From assembly GCA_964622625.1 (NCBI GenBank), contig CAZUUQ010000062.1, positions 1-16,892 on the forward strand: a DNA stretch of 16,892 nt, in the 5' to 3' direction. This DNA comes from CAZCWM01 sp964622625 (lineage in GTDB: Bacteria > Planctomycetota > Phycisphaerae > Phycisphaerales > Phycisphaeraceae). Position numbers and translations under genes: made by a program. The notes beneath the pieces were generated by a model. That model was not told the DNA's origin, did no database searches, and saw only the letters and a list, made by a program, of their open reading frames with translations. Within the stretch, counting starts at the first letter, position 1. The number at the start of each line of letters is the position of its first letter. This document shows, one piece after another, positions 1-10,013 of the stretch.

Positions 1-4
1 CACC

Positions 5-1552
<1,548 letters not shown>

Positions 1553-1600
1553 TGGCGGCCCACGGCGCGGCCCGAGCCTTTTCGTAAAGACCCACCCACC

Positions 1601-2905
<1,305 letters not shown>

Positions 2906-2907
2906 CG

Positions 2908-3007
2908 NNNNNNNNNNNNNNNNNNNNNNNNNNNNNNNNNNNNNNNNNNNNNNNNNNNNNNNNNNNNNNNNNNNNNNNNNNNNNNNNNNNNNNNNNNNNN
3001 NNNNNNN
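2908..3007. other. Assembly gap (100 N)
   Basis: Exactly 100 N, the usual placeholder for a scaffold join of unknown length. Anything between gltA and the XylR-like gene, including its promoter and possible partner genes, may be missing. Bases 3008-3122 after the gap hold no gene that I can support. Confidence 0.99.
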
Positions 3008-3122
3008 GTACTCCTATTTCCCCGTATCATCCACGGTGTCAGGGACGCGGTGCGCGCGGAAAATTCAGCGGGCCGACGCCCGCCGCATCCGCATCCGCCG
3101 CCGTCCCGCGGGGAAACGTCCA

Positions 3123-4253
3123 ATGGAGCCGCCCAACATATTCGTTGCCGTGGACTACGGTCTGGCGTACGGCCGCGCGGTGGCCCGCGGCGTGCTGGAC
3201 TATGCAAGGGTCGAACGCGAATGGGTCATCTCCCTGCCGCACCCGGGCAACCTCATGTCCGAACTCGATCGCATGCAGCCCGCCGGCGCGGTTGTGCAGG
3301 CCATGACCAGCGACGTTTCACAGGCGCTGCGCGACCGCGGCGTGCCGGCCGTGAACGTCGCCGACGGTGAAGCGAACCACGCCATTCCCTGCGTCTTCAG
3401 CGACCACCAGGCCGTCGGCGCCGCCGCGGCCGAGCATCTGCTGGCTTGTGGTCTGCGCCATTTCGCCTTCTGCGGGCCGGCGGGACACTGGTATTCCCAG
3501 CAGCGCCGCGTCGGCTTCGAGAAGGCGCTGCGGGCGGCCGGAATCGATGCCCTGGCGGGTGTGCTGGAACCTGGGATGCATGCGCTGTACCCCACGGACG
3601 TCCGGCCATGGGTGGCGGGTCTGCCGCGGCCGGTGGGCATCCTCGTCGCCAACGACCATTGGGCCGGACTCGTCATCCAGGCCGCGGTGCGCCAGAAACT
3701 GCGCGTGCCCGAGGACATCGCCGTCATCGGCGTCGACAACGACGAACTGCTGTGCGACGGAGCGGAGGTGCCGCTGTCGAGCGTCGCGGTCGACGGTCTT
3801 CGCATCGGCTATGAGGCTGCCCGAACCCTCAACCGGCTGCTCGATGGCGAACATGACGTGCCCGCCGTCCGCCTCATACCCCCACTGCATGTCGTGCCCC
3901 GGCAGTCGACCGATCTGCTGGCCATCGATGAGCCGGTCGTCGTCGAGGCCGTCCGCTTCATCCGCGCCCACCTGTCCGAACCCCTCTCCGTCGAGACCAT
4001 TCTCGACCACATGACCGTCTCACGCCGCCAGCTTGAAAAACGCTTCCAGCAGGTGCTTGGCCGCTCGCCGGCCGCCGAAATCCGCCGCCTCCGCGTCGAA
4101 CGCGCCCGGCAGTTGATCCAGTCCAGCGACCACACCCTCAGCACCGTCGCCGACATGTGCGGCTTCAACGACGTGTCCATGCTCGGCAAAGCCTTCCGCC
4201 GCGAGACCGGCGTCACCCCGTCGCAGTACCGCCGCCGCTACGGAAAACACTGA
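3123..4253 (+). CDS. XylR-like transcriptional regulator (LacI/PBP1 sensor + AraC HTH)
   Basis: This is a 376-residue DNA-binding regulator. Residues 1 to about 265 form a LacI/GalR-like periplasmic-binding-protein sensor, with signatures such as FSDHQAVG (92-99), HFAFCG and DIAVIGVDND (198-207). Residues about 275-374 are an AraC-family double helix-turn-helix, with VSRRQLEKRF (299-308) and the closing GVTPSQYRRRY (363-373). This order matches E. coli XylR, which activates xylose genes, and planctomycetes carry many such paralogues. The sugar sensed cannot be read from the sequence. I chose the ATG at 3123, which has GGGGA eight bases upstream, over a start at 3036 whose added residues are Arg-rich and unlike the family. 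Likely target genes may lie in the gap upstream. Confidence 0.9.
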   Translation: MEPPNIFVAVDYGLAYGRAVARGVLDYARVEREWVISLPHPGNLMSELDRMQPAGAVVQAMTSDVSQALRDRGVPAVNVADGEANHAIPCVFSDHQAVGAAAAEHLLACGLRHFAFCGPAGHWYSQQRRVGFEKALRAAGIDALAGVLEPGMHALYPTDVRPWVAGLPRPVGILVANDHWAGLVIQAAVRQKLRVPEDIAVIGVDNDELLCDGAEVPLSSVAVDGLRIGYEAARTLNRLLDGEHDVPAVRLIPPLHVVPRQSTDLLAIDEPVVVEAVRFIRAHLSEPLSVETILDHMTVSRRQLEKRFQQVLGRSPAAEIRRLRVERARQLIQSSDHTLSTVADMCGFNDVSMLGKAFRRETGVTPSQYRRRYGKH

Positions 4254-4284
4254 AACCCCGCCATCCGACCCGCCGCCATCCAAT

Positions 4285-4304
4285 AACGGTGTCGGATACC
4301 GTTT
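4285..4304 (+). repeat. REP-like hairpin copy 1, left of the RAYT gene
   Basis: This is a partial copy of the repeat AAAACGGT-N7-ACCGTTTT, whose loop reads GTCGGAT in plus orientation. It lies 36 bp before the RAYT start codon. The left arm has lost its first A residues. Together with copies 2 and 3 it brackets the transposase gene. Confidence 0.85.
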
Positions 4305-4331
4305 GCATCCTGCGGCCCGCTCTGCTAGGAT
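4303..4331 (+). promoter_or_regulatory. Possible RAYT promoter, nearly leaderless
   Basis: TTGCAT (4303-4308) and TAGGAT (4326-4331) are separated by 17 bases, a fair sigma70-like pair. The -10 box ends nine bases before the RAYT ATG, so the transcript would have almost no leader, and there is no ribosome site. The -35 box overlaps the last bases of hairpin copy 1. This is an inference from spacing and similarity only. Confidence 0.3.
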
Positions 4332-4340
4332 GCGGACATC

Positions 4341-5060
4341 ATGGGCAGACCAGCGCGGGTCGACGTCGGCGGATATGCGTATCACGTGCTCAACCGCTCG
4401 GTGGGGCGGCGAGTGATCTTCGCCCGCGATGCCGACTTCATCGCATTCGAACAGGTGCTGGCCGAAGCGCTGGACCGCGCGGCCGGCGACGTGCTGCTGC
4501 TGGCGTACTGCGTCATGGGCAATCACTGGCACCTGGTGCTGCGCACGCGGCGTGACGGGGCCTTGTCGCCGTTCATGAAGTGGCTGACGCTCACGCACAC
4601 GCAGCGCTATCGCACCGCCCACCGCAGCGTCGGCGACGGGCCGCTGTACCAGGGCCGCTTCAAATCCTTCGTGATCGAGCAGGACCGCCACCTGCTCGCC
4701 GTCTGCCGTTATGTGGAGCGCAACGCCGTCCGCGCCGGTCTGTCGGGCAAGCGGGGACGGGCCGAGAACTGGCGATGGTCGAGCCTCTGGCGGTCACGTC
4801 AGAGCGACCCGCACCAGATCGAGGGCTCGCCGCAGCCACTGGTCCTGACCGACTGGCCGATCCCCGGCGGGCGGCCGAAACATTGGCTGCGGACGGTCAA
4901 CACGCCGCTGACAGACGACGAACTCCAGGCCCTGCGCCGCGCGCTGCAGCGCAACCAGCCCTACGGCAGTGAAAATTGGGTGCGGCGCCAGGTGAACCGC
5001 TTCCACCTCGAATCCACCCTGCGCCCCCCGGGCAGACCCAAAGGACCAACCCCGCCCTGA
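4341..5060 (+). CDS. REP-associated tyrosine transposase (RAYT, HUH/Y1 family)
   Basis: This is a 239-residue single-strand DNA nuclease of the IS200-like Y1 superfamily, the class thought to spread REP hairpins. The HUH metal site is MGNHWH at 59-64 (His62, His64). The candidate nucleophile is Tyr90 in TQRYRTAH, although most relatives carry more than one Tyr here. Then come LYQGRFKS (102-109) and RYVERNAVRAG (123-133), both typical of RAYTs. The C-terminus ends GRPKGPTPP, like the basic GRPR tails of relatives. The stop codon overlaps hairpin copy 2 by one base, and copy 1 lies 36 bp upstream, so the gene sits inside its own repeat family. Single-copy RAYTs are usually resident genes rather than hopping insertion sequences. 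Confidence 0.93.
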   Translation: MGRPARVDVGGYAYHVLNRSVGRRVIFARDADFIAFEQVLAEALDRAAGDVLLLAYCVMGNHWHLVLRTRRDGALSPFMKWLTLTHTQRYRTAHRSVGDGPLYQGRFKSFVIEQDRHLLAVCRYVERNAVRAGLSGKRGRAENWRWSSLWRSRQSDPHQIEGSPQPLVLTDWPIPGGRPKHWLRTVNTPLTDDELQALRRALQRNQPYGSENWVRRQVNRFHLESTLRPPGRPKGPTPP

Positions 5061-5108
5061 AAACGGTATCCGACACCGTTTCATGAAAATGGTGTCGGAT
5101 ACCGTTTT
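5060..5108. repeat. REP-like hairpin copies 2 and 3, inverted pair
   Basis: Two copies of the hairpin repeat lie head to head. Copy 2 (5060-5081) is in reverse orientation (loop ATCCGAC) and copy 3 (5086-5108) is in forward orientation (loop GTCGGAT), with one arm mismatch. They are four bases apart, like a BIME pair. They occupy the gap between the convergent RAYT and GGDEF genes and could act as a terminator for both. Confidence 0.88.
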
Positions 5109-5131
5109 GAGATTTGGTCACGCCACGCCGC

Positions 5132-6157
5132 TCACGCGTGGGTGACGGCCGCGTGGCGGTTGGGGGGGTCGAACACGATCAGGCGGTTCTTGCCCGAACC
5201 CTTCGCGTCGTACAGGGCCGTGTCGGCATGACGCACCAGTTCGTCGGCCGTGGCCGGTCGGCTGTGACGCAGCGTGGCCACGCCCATGCTCAGGCTCAGC
5301 ATCGGGCTGCCTTCCGCCTCCGCCCCGAAGCCAGGCACGCAGAAGCGCATCTCCTGGGCGATACGCTGCGCCACCTGCGTCGCCCGCGCCAGGCCGGTCT
5401 GCGGCAGCAGGATCACGAACTCGTCGCCGCCGAACCGCCCCGCGATGTCGCTTCGCCGGCAACTCGCTTCCAGAACGCGGGCGGTGCGCTGCAAAATCTC
5501 GTCGCCGGCCTGGTGGCCGAATGTATCGTTGCACGCCTTGAAGCCGTCCAGGTCGATCATGATGCAGGCCAGGTCGTGGCCGTAGCGCTGCGCCTCGGCA
5601 AAGGCCCGATCGAGCGACTCGTTCACCGCCCGGCGATTGGCCAGGCCCGTGAGCGGATCGGTCGTCGCCATCGTTTCAAGCTTGCGCACGGCGTCCTCAA
5701 GCTGGCGGTTCTTCACGCGCAGGGCGGTGAGCGTCGACGCGAGCTGGGCCGCGAGCCGCACGTTCTCCTGCTTGGTCCGCCACATCGCCAGCGTCTTCTC
5801 GACCACCAGGGGCACGGCAAACAGATAGTCGCCGGCCTTGACCATGTAGTCGCTGGCGCCGTGGCGGATGGCCTCCATCGCGTCCTGGGCCTGGCGGTGC
5901 CCGGTGACAACAATGACGGGCATGTCCGGCCGCAGGTCGAGCAGATGGTCCAGCAGCTCCCGGCCGGTGCCGTCGGGAAGCTCAAGTTCAGTGATGACCA
6001 GGTCCACGTCGCGCGGGTCGAGTTCAACCGCCTCCGCCAGGGTGCCGCAGCCGCGAACGCTGTCGGGGCCGAAGTGCGCGCTCAACGTCGCCGTCAGACG
6101 CTGAAGCTCAGCCGGCTCACCCTCGACCACCAGCAGCCTGGGATTCATCGCCTGCAT
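5132..6157 (-). CDS. Response regulator-like diguanylate cyclase (REC-GGDEF)
   Basis: This 341-residue cytoplasmic protein is predicted to make cyclic di-GMP from two GTP. A REC-like domain (about 6-120) is followed by a helical linker (about 126-163) and a GGDEF domain (about 165-331). The GGDEF domain looks active: TTDPLTGLANRR (165-176), MIDLDGFKACND (200-211), intact GGDEF (243-247), and the inhibitory I-site RRSD (234-237) five residues before it. The REC pocket is altered. The phospho-acceptor position in DLVITELELPDG is Glu57 instead of Asp, and the acidic pair near the N-terminus reads EGE. The conserved Thr85 and Lys107 remain. A weak GGAAG six bases before the ATG supports this start; ATG at 6148 is an alternative. 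The gene converges with the RAYT gene. Confidence 0.93.
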   Translation of the reverse strand: MQAMNPRLLVVEGEPAELQRLTATLSAHFGPDSVRGCGTLAEAVELDPRDVDLVITELELPDGTGRELLDHLLDLRPDMPVIVVTGHRQAQDAMEAIRHGASDYMVKAGDYLFAVPLVVEKTLAMWRTKQENVRLAAQLASTLTALRVKNRQLEDAVRKLETMATTDPLTGLANRRAVNESLDRAFAEAQRYGHDLACIMIDLDGFKACNDTFGHQAGDEILQRTARVLEASCRRSDIAGRFGGDEFVILLPQTGLARATQVAQRIAQEMRFCVPGFGAEAEGSPMLSLSMGVATLRHSRPATADELVRHADTALYDAKGSGKNRLIVFDPPNRHAAVTHA

Positions 6158-6322
6158 GCAAAGCTTCCGCGTCCGCTAACCTTGCGCCCAATCGCACATC
6201 AGCCCCCGGCTCGGCCGGAGGATCACCTGCCGCCGAGGAGATCGCCGTGGCGGCGATACCTCTCATCCGCATCGGCGTTTATCAACCCCCGCATAAGCGC
6301 CCCAGCACCAGCCCACGCACGT

Positions 6323-6352
6323 TTGCCACCCCGCGCCGCCGCCCGCTAGACT
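6323..6352 (+). promoter_or_regulatory. Possible promoter for the lipoprotein-mqnD pair
   Basis: TTGCCA (6323-6328) and TAGACT (6347-6352) are spaced by 18 bases. The -10-like box ends seven bases before the ATG at 6360, implying a leaderless transcript, as proposed for the RAYT gene. It lies in the 202-bp gap between the divergent GGDEF and lipoprotein genes. No other feature is clear in that gap. Confidence 0.3.
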
Positions 6353-6359
6353 CTCACCC

Positions 6360-7202
6360 ATGGCCCCCATGACGCTGCCGCCGCGAACGTCCCCCTTGCC
6401 CCGCGCCCTCGCCGCCGCTTTGCTCCTGTTCTGCCTGGCCACCCTCATCGCCTGTACGCAACCTGCCCCCACCCCCCAGGCCTCGCCTTCGCGCAGCGAA
6501 GGTGCGGATGCCGCTCACAGGCTCAACGCACGCGAAAGCCCAGGCATGGCCATGCCTGGGCTTGCCGCCCCAGATTCCGGACCTCCGACCCAACTGTCCG
6601 TCCATCCCCAGGAATACTCCCGCCTCTTCGAAGCCGCCTGCCTCGTGCTCGAAGACATGGGCTTCGCTGTCACTCGCCGCGACTATCGCTTCGGCCAGAT
6701 CGCCTCGGCCCCGCTGGCCAACCCGGTCGTCTTCGAGTTCTGGAAACCCACGCACGACCGCAGCCTCGAAGCCGCCGGCCAGAGTACGCTCAACGACCAG
6801 CGCCGCGTCGCCCGCCTCTTCTTCGAACCAGCGGATACCGATCACCGGCCCACCGCACGCCAAAGCCCGGGCATGGCCATGCCTGGGCTTGCCGCCCCAG
6901 ACCCCCAACCCCAGACCCCAGACCCCGACCCGCCGCCCAACTACACCCTCCGCGTCGAAGTCACGATCGAACGCCTTCAGCGACCCGCCCGTTACATGAC
7001 GCACTCCGCCCGTCGCCCCGTCGCGCTGCTGAGCGATATCCCCGTCGAAGTCGCCGCCATCGGCGTGCATGGCCCATACTGGCAGCCGATCACCCGCGAC
7101 GACGCACTCGCCGCTGACATTCTCGAACGCACCGTCCGCCGCTCGCTCGAACTCGCCCGGCCCGACACGCCCGCCCCCGCCTTCCCCGTCGAATCCTTCT
7201 GA
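6360..7202 (+). CDS. Putative lipoprotein with two repeat-derived in-frame insertions
   Basis: This is a 280-residue predicted lipoprotein of unknown function. Residues 15-32 form a hydrophobic signal ending in the lipobox LIAC, with Cys32 as the lipidated residue, so it should sit on the outer face of a membrane. The globular parts are about 79-160 and 193-270. Between and before them the sequence ARxSPGMAMPGLAAPD occurs twice (57-72 and 166-181). Both copies are encoded by the same DNA palindrome, and the second runs into a Pro-rich stretch (181-193) encoded by a G-quadruplex-type tract. Neither insert looks like part of the fold. The start has no ribosome site but has a promoter-like box just upstream. 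mqnD follows after 32 bp and may be co-transcribed. I recognise no named family. Confidence 0.75.
   Translation: MAPMTLPPRTSPLPRALAAALLLFCLATLIACTQPAPTPQASPSRSEGADAAHRLNARESPGMAMPGLAAPDSGPPTQLSVHPQEYSRLFEAACLVLEDMGFAVTRRDYRFGQIASAPLANPVVFEFWKPTHDRSLEAAGQSTLNDQRRVARLFFEPADTDHRPTARQSPGMAMPGLAAPDPQPQTPDPDPPPNYTLRVEVTIERLQRPARYMTHSARRPVALLSDIPVEVAAIGVHGPYWQPITRDDALAADILERTVRRSLELARPDTPAPAFPVESF
6483..6560 (+). repeat. Two palindromic repeats inside the lipoprotein gene (first insertion)
   Basis: A hairpin with arms GCCTTCGC and GCGAAGGT (6483-6509) continues as GCGGAT, like the copies at 7262 and 11705. A second palindrome at 6539-6560 has the core CCAGGCATGGCCATGCCTGG and is followed by CTTGCCGCCCCAGA. 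Both are translated in frame in the lipoprotein. Confidence 0.8.
6866..6932 (+). repeat. Second palindrome copy plus G-quadruplex-type tract in the lipoprotein gene
   Basis: The palindrome at 6866-6887 repeats the 6539 copy with one changed base in the left arm, and shares the same flank (AAAGCCC before, CTTGCCGCCCCAGA after). Bases 6896-6932 are CCCC runs separated by AGA or AA. The minus strand therefore has five or more runs of three or more G with short loops. Confidence 0.8.
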
Positions 7203-7234
7203 ATCCGCCTGAATCTGCGACCATACCCGCTCCC

Positions 7235-8332
7235 ATGACGCACCCCACCCGCCGATCCCATGCCGCACCTTCGACCCACGAAGGTGCGGATCACCCCAGA
7301 CCTCAGACCCCGAACCCCAAACCCCATAACCCGACCCTCCGCCTCGGCCACTCGCCCGATCCCGACGACGCCTTCATGTGGTGGCCCCTGGCGAACTTCG
7401 TCGGCCCCGACGGCTCGCGCTATCGCCCGCAAATCGACACGGCCGGCTACAACTTCGAGCACGTGCTCGAAGACATTGAATCGCTCAACCAGCGCTCGCA
7501 GCGCGGCGAACTGGAAATCACCGCGCTTTCCATCCATCAGTACCCCTTCGTCGCCGACCGCTACGCCCTCACAAGCTGCGGCTCATCCATGGGCGACGGC
7601 TACGGCCCGATGGTCGTCGCCCCCGCCGCCCGCCAACTCACCCTCGGCGACTTCCTCACCCCCGAAAACGGTGTCGGATACCGTTTTCCCACAGGGCCGG
7701 ATGGCGCCGTCCCGCGCGGCGGGCAAGCCCGCCCGCTGAATGCCGCTCCCGACGCCACCCGCCCCCGCCTCGCCATCCCCGGCCTGCGCACCACCGCCTG
7801 GCTCGCCTTCCAACTGCTCATCCGCGAGCAGCACCCCGACCTCGCCGATACGCACCGCATCAACTTCACCGTCGTGCCTTTCGACCAGATCATCCCCGCC
7901 GTCGAACGCGGCGACGTTGACGCCGGCCTCATCATCCACGAGGGCCAGCTCGTCTACGAAAAGCATGGCCTGCGCTGCCTCGTCGACCTGGGCCGCTGGT
8001 GGAAGGACACGCGCCACCTGCCCCTGCCGCTGGGCGGCAACGCCATCCGCCGCGACCTCGGCCACGCCATGCCCGTGATCTGCGACGTGCTCAAACGCTC
8101 CATCGACCACGCCCTCCAGCACCGCGACCAGGCTGTCCGCTTCGCCCTCCAGTGGGCCCGCGGCATGGATGGCTCGCTGGCCGACCGGTTCGTCGGCATG
8201 TACGTCAACCGCTGGACGCTCGACTACGGCCACGTCGGCCGACGGGCTGTCGAACAACTGCTCACCGAAGCCGCCGCCGCCCGCCTCATCCCCGACCCCG
8301 GCCCCATCGACTTCGTCACGCCCGACGCCTGA
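7235..8332 (+). CDS. mqnD: 1,4-dihydroxy-6-naphthoate synthase (futalosine pathway) with in-frame repeat insertion
   Basis: MqnD converts cyclic dehypoxanthinyl futalosine to 1,4-dihydroxy-6-naphthoate in the futalosine route to menaquinone. Family blocks are clear: LGHSPDPDDAFMWW (37-50, usually SPCPNDTFIF), ALSIHQY (97-103), CGSSMGDGYGPMVVA (115-129), AIPGLRTTAWLAF (180-192), DAGLIIHEGQL (229-239), LPLPLGGNAIRRDL (262-275) and ADRFVGMYVNRWTLDYG (316-332). The protein has 365 residues and is longer than usual for two reasons. Residues 11-34 are encoded by a hairpin and a CCCC tract, and residues about 144-172 are encoded by a REP-like hairpin plus a second palindrome. The latter insert falls between family blocks and keeps the frame. 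The ATG at 7235 has no ribosome site, and no in-frame ATG lies nearer the conserved core. Whether the enzyme is active with the insert is unknown. Confidence 0.88.
   Translation: MTHPTRRSHAAPSTHEGADHPRPQTPNPKPHNPTLRLGHSPDPDDAFMWWPLANFVGPDGSRYRPQIDTAGYNFEHVLEDIESLNQRSQRGELEITALSIHQYPFVADRYALTSCGSSMGDGYGPMVVAPAARQLTLGDFLTPENGVGYRFPTGPDGAVPRGGQARPLNAAPDATRPRLAIPGLRTTAWLAFQLLIREQHPDLADTHRINFTVVPFDQIIPAVERGDVDAGLIIHEGQLVYEKHGLRCLVDLGRWWKDTRHLPLPLGGNAIRRDLGHAMPVICDVLKRSIDHALQHRDQAVRFALQWARGMDGSLADRFVGMYVNRWTLDYGHVGRRAVEQLLTEAAAARLIPDPGPIDFVTPDA
7262..7333 (+). repeat. Hairpin GCACCTTCG/CGAAGGTGC plus G-quadruplex-type tract at the mqnD 5' end
   Basis: The hairpin at 7262-7291 has arms GCACCTTCG and CGAAGGTGC around ACCCA and ends GGAT, like the copy at 11705. 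It is followed at 7293-7333 by CCCC runs spaced by three or four bases, giving at least four runs of three or more G on the minus strand. Both are read as N-terminal residues of mqnD (about 10-34). Confidence 0.8.
7664..7741 (+). repeat. REP-like hairpin copy 4 plus second palindrome, inside mqnD
   Basis: A full copy of AAAACGGT-N7-ACCGTTTT with flanking G and C occupies 7664-7688 and begins exactly at a codon boundary (Glu144). About 30 bp later, 7719-7741 reads GCGGGC-AA-GCCCGC followed by CCGCTGAAT, identical over 23 bp to 8382-8404. The pair thus forms a composite cassette also seen at 8348-8404. Confidence 0.88.
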
Positions 8333-8347
8333 TCGCCCCCGCGCGCC

Positions 8348-8404
8348 GAAAACGGTGTCGGATACCGTTTTCACGCACGCCGCGGGCAAGCCCGCCCGCT
8401 GAAT
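8348..8404 (+). repeat. REP-like hairpin copy 5 plus second palindrome, between mqnD and terL
   Basis: The hairpin at 8348-8372 is identical over 25 bp to the copy in mqnD. It is followed, after only nine bases, by the same 23-bp GCGGGC-AA-GCCCGC / CCGCTGAAT unit at 8382-8404. It lies between convergent genes, 15 bp after the mqnD stop, and may act as a transcription terminator. Confidence 0.88.
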
Positions 8405-8407
8405 CCA

Positions 8408-8440
8408 CACCCCACTCCCCCAGACCCCAACCCCAGACCA
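8408..8440 (-). repeat. G-quadruplex-type tract next to the terL stop
   Basis: On the minus strand this contains four runs of four or five G with loops of two or three bases (TT, TCT, AGT), a good intramolecular quadruplex pattern. It ends two bases from the terminase stop codon, so it lies in the 3' region of that transcript. Confidence 0.7.
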
Positions 8441-8442
8441 CC

Positions 8443-9913
8443 TCACCACCGCCGCACCTCCACCTTGCCGCCCCCGCACTCCAGGTTCATCACCAGGTAT
8501 CGCAGCGCGTCGCACAGATGGTCCGGCCCATCCTTCACCGGCGACTCATTCGTCGGCCGCTCCACGTCGAAGTGATAGCACGTCAGCGCCTCGATCAGCC
8601 CGCGACAGCGCGGATGCACCGTCAGCGTCTGCCGCTCCAGCCGCCGACGGATCGCCTCGATCCCCTCGCGCACCATTTCCCGGCGATACCGCACCGCGTA
8701 CCCCGCCCGCCGCAGACACTGCACGTCCGTCAGCCCCGTCTGGCTGTTGCGCTGCGCCCCGGCCGGATCCACCGCGATCCACCGCGGCCGCGGCCAGGGC
8801 CGCTTCGCCATCGCCTCAACATGCTGCTCCAGCGTCAGCCCCGACGCCACATGCTCGTCAAACACATGCACCGGCCAGTCCCGCGGCGGCCCGTCGCCGC
8901 TCGCCTCCACCAGCGCCCACAACATCACCAGCGGGCTGCGCAAACCGAAATCCATGCCGCCCACCACCATCGCGTTTTCACCGCCTCCCGCGCCGTCCCC
9001 CAGCGCCCGACCGGCCGTCACGTGCAGACGCGGCGAGAACGACGGATACACGCTGTCGCTTCGCTGCGGCTGCCGGCACATCATCTCGCTGGCCCACACG
9101 TCCGCGCTGCACCGCCGACGCTGCGCCAGCAGGTCCGCGATCGGCACAAATCCCTCCGCCGCCCGCGCCGCACCGCCGCAGCCGTCCGCCAGCACGCACC
9201 CTTCACATGGCCGCGCCGGCTCGCATTCCCGCGCCACGTCCAGGGCCGACCAGCGGAACACACGCACGCCCCGCGCCTCCGCCTGCTCCACCACCCTGCT
9301 CATCAGCCCGAAAGGCCGATGCATCGTCGACAACGCCTCCACCGCGCCCGTCACCGCCACATCCCCGCACATGCCCGACCGCGTCACGAGCTGCGCCGCC
9401 TCCCAGATCTCCGGGTTGAAAAGCTCCACCTCGTCGCAGCGAATCTTGTGAACCCGCAGACCGCGCACACTGCGCTGCGACTGGCTGAGCACCTCCACCG
9501 CGCTGCCGTTGCGCAGCTCGATCCGCCGCCGCGTCGGCCGTGACGGCAGCAGCCCCGCGAACACCGGCCGATCCAGCATCGCCCGCAGATACCGGTACAT
9601 CCTGCTCGACTGCTCGAAGCTGCCGCCGAGTATCCGCACCTGGATCCCCGGCTTGAACACCAGGTCCAGCAGCGTCGCCGCCGCGCCCAGAAACGTCTTG
9701 CCCCCGCCGCGGCACGCCCACACCACCGCGTCCCGCGGCCACAGCCGCGCCATCGCGTCGCCCATCGACGGCTCAAAGAAACAGTGCGCCAGATAATCAA
9801 ACGGAGCGCAACTGCCCGGCAGCACCGCCTGCCGCGGCACATCCACGCCCAGTACGCGCTTCAGAAACCGATGCAGCTCCTCCCCATTCCGCGGCCGCAG
9901 ACGATGCCACGAC
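8443..9913 (-). CDS. Phage-type terminase large subunit (5' end in gap)
   Basis: TerL proteins are the ATP-driven motors and nucleases that cut and package phage DNA. About 490 residues are visible. The ATPase domain has Walker A in WACRGGGKTFLG and Walker B in KIRCDEVEL. A Cys cluster of spacing C-x5-C-x2-C-x5-C (CEPARPCEGCVLADGC) suggests a metal-binding insert, as I recall from some terminase-like proteins. The RNase H-fold nuclease has its acidic residues in GGMDFG, IAVDPAG and GPDHLCDALRY. Motor and nuclease therefore both look intact. No portal, protease, capsid or tail gene lies in the window, so it is an orphan. The frame stays open across the 100-N gap into a ParB-like protein, but the gap length is arbitrary, and I treat them as two genes. 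A true fusion remains possible. Confidence 0.85.
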
Positions 9914-10013
9914 NNNNNNNNNNNNNNNNNNNNNNNNNNNNNNNNNNNNNNNNNNNNNNNNNNNNNNNNNNNNNNNNNNNNNNNNNNNNNNNNNNNNNNN
10001 NNNNNNNNNNNNN
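9914..10013. other. Assembly gap (100 N)
   Basis: A 100-N scaffold gap between the ParB-like and terminase coding sequences. The continuous reading frame across it has no evidential weight because the real gap length is unknown. The terminase start and the ParB C-terminus are probably inside it. Confidence 0.99.

Noticed and set aside
4020..4691. Minus-strand frame opposite the XylR-like and RAYT genes
   Set aside because: It spans the ends of two well-supported genes on the other strand and shows no domain.
5114..6349. Long plus-strand frame opposite the GGDEF gene
   Set aside because: His/Arg/Gln-rich shadow of a clear REC-GGDEF protein.
7999..9543. Long plus-strand frame opposite the terminase gene
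   Set aside because: It is rich in Arg, Pro and His with no family blocks, and overlaps both mqnD and the well-supported terminase. It is a shadow frame in GC-rich DNA.
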